64,000 bases of DNA, taken from contig NZ_CVRP01000002.1 of the NCBI RefSeq assembly GCF_001261735.1, positions 1-64,000 of the forward strand, read 5' to 3'. Below, piece after piece: positions 33,376-43,058 of this stretch (the stretch's first letter is position 1; each line of letters begins with the position of its first letter). The notes beneath the pieces were generated by a model that ran no database searches, was not told the DNA's origin, and saw nothing but the letters and a program-made list of their open reading frames with translations. The translations under genes and the position numbers were made by a program. Source of the stretch: Dysgonomonas sp. BGC7. GTDB lineage: Bacteria; Bacteroidota; Bacteroidia; Bacteroidales; Dysgonomonadaceae.

Positions 33376-34094
33376 ATATTCTTTTAATTTATAACAGAGA
33401 TATGGGTTAACTTGTGGTTGTATTACTAAATATTCTGAAGAAATCTCCTAATTAATCGAAAAAGTTGCCTACAAACAACGAAATAGATACTACAAAAAAC
33501 TCAGAATATAATGATATATCGAAGTAGTTTATGTGAATTTGAAATATTATTTTACCTTTGATCCAAGCTAATCAACCTGCTCAATGCGGAGCAAATTGAT
33601 GAAGTTATCTCGTTACTTATCCGTTACCTATTTCGAATTATAGCCAATCCAAATGATTGACTCATACAGTGATAGTCGAAAACATTTGGTTTGTCTCTAA
33701 ATCGTTACCTGTTTTTAAAGAAAACAGTATGTAATATACTAATTAATAGACAGTAAGGTGTCTTACTGTGTGTATGGTTAAGTTACTATCCAAAACATAG
33801 CAAATCGCAGAAAAACACACAAAACAGCCTTATATACTAAAAAACAACCAAGTAAATCTAAGAAAAACGCAGAATAATAATCGTTACCTTTTTGGAGATA
33901 TTCTACAAAATGCAATTCAGAGAAAATTGCAGAATTCCAATCTCTATTCTTTTATATAAAAGCTTAATAACAGAAAAGTCGGAAATAGAGAGAGACGTAG
34001 TCGAAATATTGCTAAATTCGTGACCAGACCAACAACCTATGTTATATCTCATAAACTCAAGAAACTAACATAGTAGACCCTGAAAATCATTTAT
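33376..34094. other. Gene-free stretch with GTTACC words and a hairpin
   Basis: No coding frame of interest over 700 bp. GTTACC occurs at 33623-33628, 33704-33709 and 33883-33888, the same word that clusters before the integrase at 2443-2577. ACAGTAAG/CTTACTGT (33750-33757, 33762-33769) forms a tight hairpin. The stretch may be the scar or att region of a lost element. An A-rich tract (33780-33880) shows repeated 'AAAACAC/AAAACAG' words. Confidence 0.35.
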
Positions 34095-34440
34095 TTACAG
34101 GAGCTTTCTGATAATAAAACACCTAGACTTTATAATAGTCAATAACATCTTGAAAGGTGATATAACAAATACAGCATGAGGTAAATTTACAGGCATAATA
34201 ATCATATTACCCGCTTTTAGTACGTGTAGCGTACCGCCAATTTTAATTTCAACTTCCCCATCCAATACCAGAACGATTACATCAAAAGGTGCTGAGTACT
34301 AACTCAACTGCTGATCTTTATCAAAAGCGGAAAGAGTAATGTTACCAATATCATTCTTTGTTATTTGTTGACTCACAACACTATTTTTCGAATACTCAAT
34401 ATTATTGTCAGGTAAAAATACTGTTACTTTTTCTGCTGTC
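34095..34440 (-). pseudogene. Cupin-domain protein, inactivated
   Basis: Read on the minus strand this stretch translates to a typical small cupin: 'NSVVSQQITKNDIGNITLSA' then 'FDKDQQLS(stop)YSAPFDVIV', 'LVLDGEVEIKIGGTLHVLKA', 'GNMIIMPVNLPHAVFVISPF', and ends with a TAA at 34095-34097. In intact relatives the stop position is Glu ('LSEHSAPFD'), so one base change (GAG to TAG) broke it, and the His that usually follows is also changed. No start codon in good context was found near 34440. It is a recognisable dead gene. Confidence 0.75.
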
Positions 34441-34664
34441 ACAACCTGTATTTAACTGGATACAAAATGATTGAAGCAATTGGGATGTGAAAAAAGATGG
34501 TTTTATAATAATCCCAAACTATGGTCAATATGTAATTATTGCGAGTAATATCTGTTTTCAAAAAGAAATCATCTCCTAACAACTATCTATTTGCAAACAA
34601 CGATTACAATAAAAGAAATAGTAAACCAAAATATGGTAGATAAAATTATCTCTCCCACTTGTCT

Positions 34665-34701
34665 AAAAAAACATCCATCCGTTTTTTGAGGATGGATGTT
34701 T
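34665..34701 (-). terminator. Terminator of the siderophore-uptake operon
   Basis: Perfect 12-bp arms AAACATCCATCC (34669-34680) and GGATGGATGTTT (34690-34701) with a 9-nt loop. On the minus strand the stem runs into a T-run (TTTTTTT). It lies 132 bp past the stop of the DUF4374 gene and looks like a strong intrinsic terminator. Confidence 0.8.
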
Positions 34702-34833
34702 AAGCATGAATTATTTCTGAGTTATTTTCTATTTTACTTTATTAAGGACGTTTTTTACAATAATAAGATAGTTCTTGGTTGTTCATCAATCTGCCTGTAA
34801 CTACCTTATCTGTAGGCTAAAGAAGCCTCCTTC

Positions 34834-36087
34834 TTATTTAGCTATGCTGAGTTTAGCTATTCCCCAGATAACTCCGCCCGATGTAACATTAAAGGCTCGC
34901 GAAGCTGTATTATTACTACCCAGCACATAATATCCGTTTTCGTCATTGTTATTTACTACTCTGAAATATATTTTATCATTGATAACAATTATACCTTGTG
35001 CACATTGGAATGTATAAGTAGATTGCGGCATACCTAGAACTTTAGTTCTTCCGGCTGATAAGTTTTCAGTATCAAATACATAATAATCATAAACAACATC
35101 AGTCAGATTACCTCGAAAAGAAAGCGCTTGAGATCCCATTTGTGTATACAGTTTTCCATCTTTTACACAAACAACCCCCATTGATGTTCCTTGCATATAA
35201 TCATCGGCATAAATAATCCAGTTATTATCAAAATCAGTAGCATTCTTTTTAATTCTCACAATGGCCGATTTATTAGTAGCGCCTGTTGCCCCGAAACCAT
35301 GAGAGCACATATATAAAGCTCCATCATCGCCCATTGCCCACATTTGATTTTCGTTTCCGGGATATCCGATATAACTGATATTATTATTGCGGATGCTTTT
35401 TTCGTATTTTCCACTAGTAAGATCTATTACTGCTAATTCGGCAAATCCCAGGGGAGTATTTTTTATAAAATTACCTTTTTCATTAGCTGTATTATAAAAC
35501 ACATCTACATACAACTTACCATCTTTTGCCACAATTAGATTGGTTCCTACATCCTGATAAGGATAATCTGCATTTCTCAGCGATGAGAGGTCTATCTCAC
35601 CTGTACGTTGCATAGTAGACGGGTTAAATTTCTGAATCTTCATTAAATCTCTATTCAAATCGATATAGAAAGCAGTAGTCTCATTATAGATATAATAGTT
35701 AGAATTGTTACCCGAAGTTATACGTCCGCTTTCGACAAGATTACCTGTAGCATCAATCGCGTATCGGATAATTTCATCTTCTCCGCCTTCTTTACCTAAA
35801 CTGGTTCTTTTGAATACCCATTCGCCATAAGATCTCATACCGTTGGTTCTCATTGATACAGATCCTGTTTTTATATTATCAATATTTCCTGAAGGAAATT
35901 CAGTATACGTTGATCCATATCCGACATAAGGCGAAGTGGTTAGATCACCCGTCAACAAAACATAATAATCTTTTGATTCCGTAGTCGGAGTTTCATCATT
36001 ATTGTCGTCGGAGCAAGATACCAACGTGAATCCTGCGAGTACAATAAAAACACTAAATAATTTTTTAAATAAATGATATTTTTTCAT
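34834..36087 (-). CDS. DUF4374 lipoprotein (XusB-like siderophore-binding)
   Basis: A 417-residue lipoprotein with lipobox 'GFTLVSC' (Cys25) followed by 'SDDNNDETPTT', then a repetitive beta-propeller-like body ('YYVLLTGDLTTSPYVGYG', 'MRSYGEWVFKRT', 'VSGGVIWGIAKLSIAK' at the end). The family pairs with TonB receptors for iron chelates; by recall the B. thetaiotaomicron enterobactin-binding lipoprotein XusB is of this type. It follows the receptor gene by 10 bp and is the last gene of a four-gene operon. A similar lipoprotein-receptor pair lies at the right end of the window. The ligand is not known. Confidence 0.8.
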   Translation of the reverse strand: MKKYHLFKKLFSVFIVLAGFTLVSCSDDNNDETPTTESKDYYVLLTGDLTTSPYVGYGSTYTEFPSGNIDNIKTGSVSMRTNGMRSYGEWVFKRTSLGKEGGEDEIIRYAIDATGNLVESGRITSGNNSNYYIYNETTAFYIDLNRDLMKIQKFNPSTMQRTGEIDLSSLRNADYPYQDVGTNLIVAKDGKLYVDVFYNTANEKGNFIKNTPLGFAELAVIDLTSGKYEKSIRNNNISYIGYPGNENQMWAMGDDGALYMCSHGFGATGATNKSAIVRIKKNATDFDNNWIIYADDYMQGTSMGVVCVKDGKLYTQMGSQALSFRGNLTDVVYDYYVFDTENLSAGRTKVLGMPQSTYTFQCAQGIIVINDKIYFRVVNNNDENGYYVLGSNNTASRAFNVTSGGVIWGIAKLSIAK

Positions 36088-36097
36088 AAATCTATTG

Positions 36098-38251
36098 TTA
36101 ATTAATGGTATAACTTAATTTTATATTAAAATTACGACCCGGATTCTGTATCCGGTAGTTGTCGTATATGTCTGAATCGAAAATATTTTTAACTTCCGCA
36201 CCAATGGCAAACTTATTATTACCGGTATTTATAGTCCACGAACAGCCGATAGTATGTAAATTCTGATCTGGAATGGTAATATCACTTACATTAACTTTGG
36301 GTTTTCCCCATAAACCTAAAAAACCATCTGGTTCGTAGTTTTTAGGAACGTAATTGAGGTAATACTGTCTGACAAATCCGTAATGCCAGTAAAAGGAAAT
36401 GTTATCGCCACGTTTCAATAAATTATTGAATTTGGTCACAACCCCTAGATTAGAAAAGAAATAAGGAGTGTTTCGAAGACGTGCATCTTGATATGCCGGA
36501 TCATTCTGACCAAACAAGCGAAAGTCTTGGTATGTGAAGTTTCCTGTAAATCTTAACCAAGGTAAAGGGGAATAACTAAGGTCAACTTCTGTACCTAATC
36601 CTTTTACCTTATTTACATTCTGATATTTACCGAACATTCCGGTATTTACCAACAGAATAAGATCGTAGGTGCGGCGATAGAATAAATTAAGTTCGGCTGT
36701 AAACTGCGACGTAGAATAATAACCTCCAAGGTTGACGTTATAACTGCGCTCAGGTTTCAATACAAAGTTTGATTCAATAAATCCGCCATCACCAAAAAAT
36801 TCCGATTGTTCGGGCAAACGGACGGCCGTTTCTCCCGATAAACGAATAAAAGAGTTGCTATTAAATGTATATTTCAGAGCATTGCCTACTCCCCAACGAG
36901 TTGTAGAATTTTTACTAATTTCATCTTTCTCGGAAATGTAAGAACCATCGTATCCCTTGGTATTTATATAGTATAATTTAGCTAAAAAATCATTCGATAA
37001 TTTTCCTTCCATAAAATACGATTTGAGCCCCATACCAATAACAAGCTTGTTATATTTTGCAGGCACAGACAATATATCTTCTCCATTCTCAAGAATCTTA
37101 TCACTATACGGATCTGAGCCCTTCCTTTCAATATCGGAATATACAATGTTGACCTCAAGTTTTTGATTCTGATTGAATGAATAACCAATGTTAGTTCGAG
37201 AAATAAAGTTGCGGAATGATAATTTAGTTAAATTTCCATCAGAAGATGCTTCTCCCCTACGAGATGGAACGGACATGAAATTTCCATACCAGTCATAAAC
37301 ACCTCTTACTGTATCGGTATAGTTGGTGTGAAGCTTATTATACACTAAAAATTGATTTATATCCAATTTGTTATCAATCAGTTTTTTTTTGTAATTCAAT
37401 GTTGGTATAAACGAATGGGAGCTTCTTTCTACACCTCCAAAAGGCGTAGTCATCGTTATACCAAAGTTGTTATCTTTTCTGACATCAAAATAAGTAATAC
37501 CAAAACGAAGTTCGTCAGCCCAAGGTTTATTTCTCACCCCTCCATATAGTTCAGTATAAACATTCGAAAAACCATTATGAAATAAACGTAGTTTCTGATA
37601 ATGACTTACAGCAGTTTCTTTATCTGCTACAGGTACATTGGCTTTATAGTCGTTATCCGAATAGTTATAGAAAATATCGGCACCCGCAAACCATCCTCTA
37701 CTATCATTCCATACCCCATGTAATGCTATTCGGTGTGTATTGAATGAGCCATATTGATACGAAGCATCAATTGTTTTACGATCTACATCTTCTCTCATTA
37801 CAATATCGACTGCTCCTCCCAGAGCATCGGCTCCCAGATGCACAGGCAACACACCTTTATATACCTCAATACGATCTATTACATTAACGGGAACAATGGA
37901 AAAGTTGAATGCAGATCCTAAATAATCCATCGGTATTCCGTTCTTAAAATATTTTATTGCCTTACCTTCAAAACCATTTAACATCAGACTCGCATTAGCC
38001 CCAAGCCCACCGGTTTCTCTTATGCGTATACCTGCAGTTCTATTCATCAGCTCAATTAAACTTGCCGACTGAGTATTAACCGCTTTTACATCCAGCACTG
38101 TAGCTTTAATAGCCTTTTGGCTCAAGATATTGGCTTTAGATTTGCCTTGTACCGATACTTCATTTAATTCTACCGATTTAATCGTATCTGATTGAGCAGA
38201 AGCATAGCACACGTAACAAATAAGGAAAAATAAGGATAATATGTATTTCAT
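36098..38251 (-). CDS. TonB-dependent receptor (siderophore/iron-chelate type)
   Basis: A 717-residue outer-membrane receptor without the SusC-type N-terminal extension. Signal peptide 1-19; plug from about 40 to 160 ('KAVNTQSASLIELMNRTAGI', 'RIEVYKGVLPVHLGADALGG'); 22-strand barrel to the terminal 'NFNIKLSYTIN'. Small receptors of this kind import metal chelates. It lies 43 bp after the ABC half-transporter gene and 10 bp before the DUF4374 lipoprotein, so receptor, surface lipoprotein and inner-membrane importer would work as one route. The chelate is probably a siderophore, judged from the regulator and ABC type. Confidence 0.9.
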   Translation of the reverse strand: MKYILSLFFLICYVCYASAQSDTIKSVELNEVSVQGKSKANILSQKAIKATVLDVKAVNTQSASLIELMNRTAGIRIRETGGLGANASLMLNGFEGKAIKYFKNGIPMDYLGSAFNFSIVPVNVIDRIEVYKGVLPVHLGADALGGAVDIVMREDVDRKTIDASYQYGSFNTHRIALHGVWNDSRGWFAGADIFYNYSDNDYKANVPVADKETAVSHYQKLRLFHNGFSNVYTELYGGVRNKPWADELRFGITYFDVRKDNNFGITMTTPFGGVERSSHSFIPTLNYKKKLIDNKLDINQFLVYNKLHTNYTDTVRGVYDWYGNFMSVPSRRGEASSDGNLTKLSFRNFISRTNIGYSFNQNQKLEVNIVYSDIERKGSDPYSDKILENGEDILSVPAKYNKLVIGMGLKSYFMEGKLSNDFLAKLYYINTKGYDGSYISEKDEISKNSTTRWGVGNALKYTFNSNSFIRLSGETAVRLPEQSEFFGDGGFIESNFVLKPERSYNVNLGGYYSTSQFTAELNLFYRRTYDLILLVNTGMFGKYQNVNKVKGLGTEVDLSYSPLPWLRFTGNFTYQDFRLFGQNDPAYQDARLRNTPYFFSNLGVVTKFNNLLKRGDNISFYWHYGFVRQYYLNYVPKNYEPDGFLGLWGKPKVNVSDITIPDQNLHTIGCSWTINTGNNKFAIGAEVKNIFDSDIYDNYRIQNPGRNFNIKLSYTIN

Positions 38252-38294
38252 TGTCTGTTTTTAATTTAGTTTGATAAGACTGGGTAATAAAACA

Positions 38295-40064
38295 TCAATC
38301 ATGTATTTTATCCAGACCTTCATTTATGTATTTTTCAGCATCCCATAATTTATAATATTTTCCGGCATGCTCGATGAGTTCGGAGTGAGTTCCTTGTTCT
38401 AAAATCCGTCCTTTTTCCAATACATATATTTTATCAGCACCTACAATGGTTGATAGTCTGTGTGCAATAATGATAACAATTTTATTTTTTACTAATTCGT
38501 CGATTGCTCTCTGAACAGCTAATTCATTATAAGCATCTAAGGATGAAGTCGGCTCATCAAGAATTACAATAGGTGTATCTTTCAGTAAAGCACGGGCAAT
38601 AAATATCCGTTGTTTTTCGCCTCCCGAGAGATTGCCTCCTATATCGCCGACTCTTGTCTGATAACCCAATGGAAGATTTGATATAAATTCATGACATTGT
38701 GCGCGTTCTGCAACTTCCATAATCTCTGCATCCGTGGCATTTTCCTTAGCCATCCGAATATTATTCATTATTGTATCGTCAAAAAGATAAACATCCTGAA
38801 AAACGACCGAAATGGCAGCCATCAATTCGCTTTGGCTTATATCCTGTATATTTATTCCTCCTATACTGATCGACCCTTTCTGACAGTCCGCATACCTCAT
38901 AACCAACTTTGTAATGGTCGATTTTCCTGAACCAGATTCGCCAACCAATGCTATGACAGATTTTGGAGGAATAGTTATATTTATATTTTCTAAAATCCAT
39001 GATTTATTCCCTTCGTATTTGAAGCATACATCATTAAATATAATATCATAATAATCAGGTGATTTACAGATCTGAGGATAAGTCAAAGCTTGTATTCCCA
39101 TCATCTTCTTTATCTGCTGATAACCAGCTTCCAATAAGCTGAAGAACATGGTCATCGCTATAAAATTAGAGATAGGTTCAGCAAAACGAATGATAATAAT
39201 CATCAAAGCAGTTATAAGCATAGCATTACTACTTCCACTAAGCACAAATAAAATACAAACACCAACGGCTATAAGTAAGCCTATTTCCATAGCCGAAGCT
39301 ATAATAAGATTCGATTTGGTTCCTTTATTATGCCCTATTATCTGTACAGATTTCACTTTTTCGATAGTATCAAATAAGCGGTTAATTTTTGCTCCCGAAT
39401 TATTACTTAGCTTTAGAACCGGAAGTCCCTGTACATATTCTACAGATTCGGCCGACAGTTCGGAATGCACCTTATTCAGATAGTCCATTCCTCTGTCGAA
39501 AGCAGGTTTACGCCATCTGTAAAGAGGAATAATGCATGGAAAGATGAAGAGTATAACTAATGCTATTTTCCAATCAAAGAGAAATGTCAAAAGTCCCACT
39601 GTAATAGGTATCACAAGCGCATATATCATTAAGCTGCAAACAGTCATACTATAACTGATTACCTCATCTACATTACTCCCGATAATGGAACTCCATTGTC
39701 CTGAACGTTTTCTCGACAAAAGTTCTAAGGGAACCTGTCGCAATTTCTCGCCCTGTTTAGTACGCAACTCATACTGAGCCAGAGATGAATAACCTGAGTA
39801 ATCATAGTTCTGCCCAATCCATCTCAATACTGCACTAATAAAAATAAGGAGAAAAGACAATCCTGTCCATAAATATATATGACTCTCATTTATGTTTTTT
39901 CCGAGAGTTTCAAAAATGGGATAAAAGCATACATAGGCATAACCTTGTGCCACAGCTGACAGTGTAAGTAAAAGCAGCGATTTTTTTAATTTCGGTTTTA
40001 CCGAGCCCGACGACTCTACTATTTGATTGTATATCTCTTTAAAAGAGTTTATTTTATGTGCCAT
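38295..40064 (-). CDS. ABC half-transporter, exporter fold (YbtQ-like)
   Basis: A 589-residue fusion of a six-helix membrane domain (about 20-310) and an ATPase domain (about 345-580) with Walker A 'GESGSGKST', signature 'LSGGEKQR' and Walker B 'IVILDEPTSSLD'. The exporter fold is shared with YbtP/YbtQ and IrtA/IrtB, which import iron-siderophores. Here the pair sits between an AraC-type regulator site and a TonB receptor, which supports import rather than export. It is 24 bp after its partner gene; together they should make a heterodimer. Drug export cannot be excluded from sequence. Confidence 0.88.
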   Translation of the reverse strand: MAHKINSFKEIYNQIVESSGSVKPKLKKSLLLLTLSAVAQGYAYVCFYPIFETLGKNINESHIYLWTGLSFLLIFISAVLRWIGQNYDYSGYSSLAQYELRTKQGEKLRQVPLELLSRKRSGQWSSIIGSNVDEVISYSMTVCSLMIYALVIPITVGLLTFLFDWKIALVILFIFPCIIPLYRWRKPAFDRGMDYLNKVHSELSAESVEYVQGLPVLKLSNNSGAKINRLFDTIEKVKSVQIIGHNKGTKSNLIIASAMEIGLLIAVGVCILFVLSGSSNAMLITALMIIIIRFAEPISNFIAMTMFFSLLEAGYQQIKKMMGIQALTYPQICKSPDYYDIIFNDVCFKYEGNKSWILENINITIPPKSVIALVGESGSGKSTITKLVMRYADCQKGSISIGGINIQDISQSELMAAISVVFQDVYLFDDTIMNNIRMAKENATDAEIMEVAERAQCHEFISNLPLGYQTRVGDIGGNLSGGEKQRIFIARALLKDTPIVILDEPTSSLDAYNELAVQRAIDELVKNKIVIIIAHRLSTIVGADKIYVLEKGRILEQGTHSELIEHAGKYYKLWDAEKYINEGLDKIHD

Positions 40065-40088
40065 TCCTTTTATTCAATATATTATTCT

Positions 40089-41825
40089 CTAAATATGCCA
40101 ATTCCGAGCTTGCAGATAAGCATCCCATAGACGACTATATGTAACCGACGATGACATTAATTGCTCGTGATTACCCGACTCGGAAAGTTTTCCTTTGTCG
40201 AATACGAGAATAAGATCTGCCGTTTTTATAGTAGGCAGCCGGTGAGCAATCATTATTACAGTCTTTCCTTTCATCAGGTTCTTTAGTGCTCTCATCAAAA
40301 GGGCTTCATTTTCCGTATCAGAAAATGAGGTAGCTTCGTCAAGCACCAATATGGGTCTGTTTTGCAATATTGCACGAGCTATGGCTATACGTTGTTTTTG
40401 TCCTCCCGAAAGCATATCTCCTCTTTCTCCCGCATTCGTTTGATATCCTTCAGGAAGCTGACGTATAAAATCGTCGGCCTGAGCTGCAATGGCAGCATCA
40501 ATAACCTCGTTTTCTGTAGCTTCAGGATTGCCCATTCTAATATTATTTATAATAGTATCAGAGAATAGAAAATTGTCTTGAAACACGAAAGCAATCTGAT
40601 TCATTAGAGTTTCGCCCGACATATTCTGGATATTAACACCTCCGATCTTTATTTTACCTGAACTAACATCCCAAAAACGGGGAATTAGTTTTGCTACAGT
40701 AGTTTTACCCGCCCCTGAAGCTCCTACCAGTGCAACAAACGAACCTTGCTCTACTTCAAAGTTTATATCTTTCAGAGCTGCTTCATTTCTATTGGGGTAA
40801 GTAAAACTCACATTCTCAAATTTTATAGATGAGTCTGAAGGTTGTTCATTCGAAGTATTATTATCAGCTAAACCTTTTTCGTTCAATAATTCCTCAATTC
40901 TCTTTGCACTGATATTAGATCTGTCTATAACATGCGACAGACTTCGGTATGGCATTATCGATTCGATCATACCTGTTCCAAAGAGTAACGAAGCGATGAA
41001 ACCCGACAAGGGCAGTGTCCCTTCTTGATACCAATATGTACCAATAATCAAGAGTATTATAAATGTTGGCAATGGATTTAGTACCAACATCGAAATACGG
41101 GCTCCAAGTCCATTTTGTTTATACCAGTCTTTCAATGTTTTTCTGTAATGAATTAAAGCTTCATCGTAACGCCTAAAAGATTTTTCTCCTCCATCGAATA
41201 TGCGTACTACGGGCATTGCTTGTATATATTCAATAACTGCTACATTAATTTCTTCCTTTGCCTTGTTGTATGCTGCAGATAATTCCTTCTTGTTTCTGAT
41301 ACTCCAAAACATCAGTATTAATCCAACCAAAAGAATGACCAGACTGATTAGAGCCATTCGGTAATCGAACCAACAGAGGGCCATAAATGTAAAGATAGGA
41401 GCAGCATATGCTCTGGCGAATAAAGGAGTACTGTCCGCAACAAAACCATGCAAAGACCTAACATCATCATTTATAATTTTACTTATTGCCCCTGAGCCTG
41501 TTTGTGCAAGAAAGCCAATAGGTAGAGCAGATAAATGAACAGCTATTTTTTTACGTAATACAGCTTCCAAATCATATGCTGCATAATGGGATAGGTCATA
41601 AGCCCTGAGTCGAAAAATATAACTAAAAACAGTGCATAATAGCATTGCCGAGAAATAATAAAAAACATCTATTTGATCGGAATTATTTAATGCCAGAATT
41701 AAATAGACCAGAAAGATCAGAACCATAACGCTCAAAACAGATGAAAACACAGAACAAATAATAGCTCTTGCTATTTTATTTTTAACAGGTAAAACTATAT
41801 GCCAGATCGATTTTTTTTTTGTCAT
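40089..41825 (-). CDS. ABC half-transporter, exporter fold (YbtP-like)
   Basis: A 578-residue ABC protein: membrane domain about 15-305 and ATPase domain about 335-570 with Walker A 'GASGAGKTT', 'MLSGGQKQR' and 'ILVLDEATSFSD'. It is first in the minus-strand operon of four (two half-transporters, TonB receptor, DUF4374 lipoprotein). The promoter and the direct-repeat site at 41852-41907 lie just upstream. Both ATPase sites appear complete in the two proteins. The likely role is passing an iron-siderophore into the cytoplasm, by analogy with the yersiniabactin importer. Confidence 0.88.
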   Translation of the reverse strand: MTKKKSIWHIVLPVKNKIARAIICSVFSSVLSVMVLIFLVYLILALNNSDQIDVFYYFSAMLLCTVFSYIFRLRAYDLSHYAAYDLEAVLRKKIAVHLSALPIGFLAQTGSGAISKIINDDVRSLHGFVADSTPLFARAYAAPIFTFMALCWFDYRMALISLVILLVGLILMFWSIRNKKELSAAYNKAKEEINVAVIEYIQAMPVVRIFDGGEKSFRRYDEALIHYRKTLKDWYKQNGLGARISMLVLNPLPTFIILLIIGTYWYQEGTLPLSGFIASLLFGTGMIESIMPYRSLSHVIDRSNISAKRIEELLNEKGLADNNTSNEQPSDSSIKFENVSFTYPNRNEAALKDINFEVEQGSFVALVGASGAGKTTVAKLIPRFWDVSSGKIKIGGVNIQNMSGETLMNQIAFVFQDNFLFSDTIINNIRMGNPEATENEVIDAAIAAQADDFIRQLPEGYQTNAGERGDMLSGGQKQRIAIARAILQNRPILVLDEATSFSDTENEALLMRALKNLMKGKTVIMIAHRLPTIKTADLILVFDKGKLSESGNHEQLMSSSVTYSRLWDAYLQARNWHI

Positions 41826-41851
41826 TATAAAGGGATCTACGTTTCAGACAC

Positions 41852-41964
41852 CAAAATTAGATGTACTGTATACAAAACGAGTGACGCCAAAAGGAAATAA
41901 AGTGACGTTAGAGGGATTATTATTCAGAACAATTATAAATAATGACGACATGTATATAAATTTG
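41852..41964. promoter_or_regulatory. Divergent promoters with AraC-type direct repeats
   Basis: AGTGACG is repeated at 41880-41886 and 41901-41907, start to start exactly 21 bp, two helical turns, as expected for an AraC-family dimer. On the minus strand the -7 element TAATTTTG lies at 41859-41852, so the nearer repeat covers the -33 region of the ABC/receptor operon. On the plus strand TAAATTTG (41957-41964) is the -7 element for the FecCD operon and lacks a clear -33. One site could activate both operons. The regulator is probably the AraC protein encoded at 44905-45867. Confidence 0.6.
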
Positions 41965-42003
41965 CAAATCTCTATTGAGGCTATTTAAGAATTAAAAAAA
42001 CTC

Positions 42004-43050
42004 ATGAAAAAGGAAATGCAAAGCAGATTTGCAATATTAATCTTCCTGTTATTGATATTTCTTGTCCTAACTTTTGTGATTACCATAAGCGTTGGAACTT
42101 TAGATATACCACTCGCTGACACCGTTAAGGTTATATTAGGTAAGATGGGAGGATATGAATTAAATGTCGATAATCCGTTTTCGAATATTATATGGCAGCT
42201 CAGAGTTCCCCGCGTATTGATGGCTCTCTTTGTGGGAGCCGGACTTGCAATATGCGGAGTAGTGATGCAGGCTGTGGTACAGAATCCTTTGGCCGAACCA
42301 TTTCTCTTAGGGATATCATCGGGAGGATATTTAGGAGCCGTTTTTTATATTATGCTTGGAGCTTTTATTCCTGTTTTTTACACCGAATTGGGAATAGTTT
42401 TTTTTGCTTTCGTCGGGGCTCTACTTGCTTCTTTTTCTGTAATTTTCTTATCTTCTTATAAAAGTAAACTATCTACCACCAAGCTTATATTGTCGGGAAT
42501 GATTATTAATGCAGCTTTTCAGGCTGTAGCAAATTTCATTGTAGCCATTTCCGGTTCGTATGAATCTATATCACGTATTGCATTTTGGACTATGGGTTCT
42601 CTTAATGCTTCAAAATGGGAGTCTTGCTTATTGCCTGCATGTACAGTAATTATCATATCAGCGTACTTTTACTCGCAATATCGAAATCTGAATATTTTAC
42701 TTCAAGGTGATGAAACTGCTGTAACGTTAGGTGTTAATGTTAATTTATTTCGTAAACTGTACATATCAATAATATCGTTGATGGTAGGATTGCTCGTTTC
42801 TTATTGTGGAATTATCGGATTCGTGGGATTGGTTATTCCTCATATCGGAAGGGCTCTTGTTGGAGCAAACCACAAACGTTTAATCCCAATCGCTTTTTTA
42901 TTAGGTGCAATATTTCTTATGATAGCCGATTGTGTAGCCAGATCTTTACTTGAGAATATGGAACTGCCCATTGGTGTATTTACAGCTCTTGTAGGGGCGC
43001 CTTTCTTTGCATATATTATGATAAAAAAGAATTATTCTTTTTCGAACTAA
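42004..43050 (+). CDS. FecCD-family iron-chelate ABC permease
   Basis: A 348-residue inner-membrane permease of the BtuC/FecCD/FepDG family, with about nine to ten hydrophobic helices. Hallmarks: 'NIIWQLRVPRVLMALFVGAG', 'GVVMQAVVQNPLAEPFLLGI', and 'GLVIPHIGRALVGANHKRLI' near the end, which contacts the ATPase. It carries siderophores, heme or cobalamin. The ATPase gene follows 8 bp later and a binding protein after that. It is divergent from the exporter-type ABC operon and shares its regulatory region. The substrate is most likely the same iron chelate. Confidence 0.93.
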   Translation: MKKEMQSRFAILIFLLLIFLVLTFVITISVGTLDIPLADTVKVILGKMGGYELNVDNPFSNIIWQLRVPRVLMALFVGAGLAICGVVMQAVVQNPLAEPFLLGISSGGYLGAVFYIMLGAFIPVFYTELGIVFFAFVGALLASFSVIFLSSYKSKLSTTKLILSGMIINAAFQAVANFIVAISGSYESISRIAFWTMGSLNASKWESCLLPACTVIIISAYFYSQYRNLNILLQGDETAVTLGVNVNLFRKLYISIISLMVGLLVSYCGIIGFVGLVIPHIGRALVGANHKRLIPIAFLLGAIFLMIADCVARSLLENMELPIGVFTALVGAPFFAYIMIKKNYSFSN

Positions 43051-43058
43051 AAATTATA

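Noticed and set aside
38295-41825. ABC pair as a drug or lipid exporter
   Set aside because: Possible by fold, but operon partners (TonB receptor, DUF4374 lipoprotein) and the AraC site favour import of an iron chelate.
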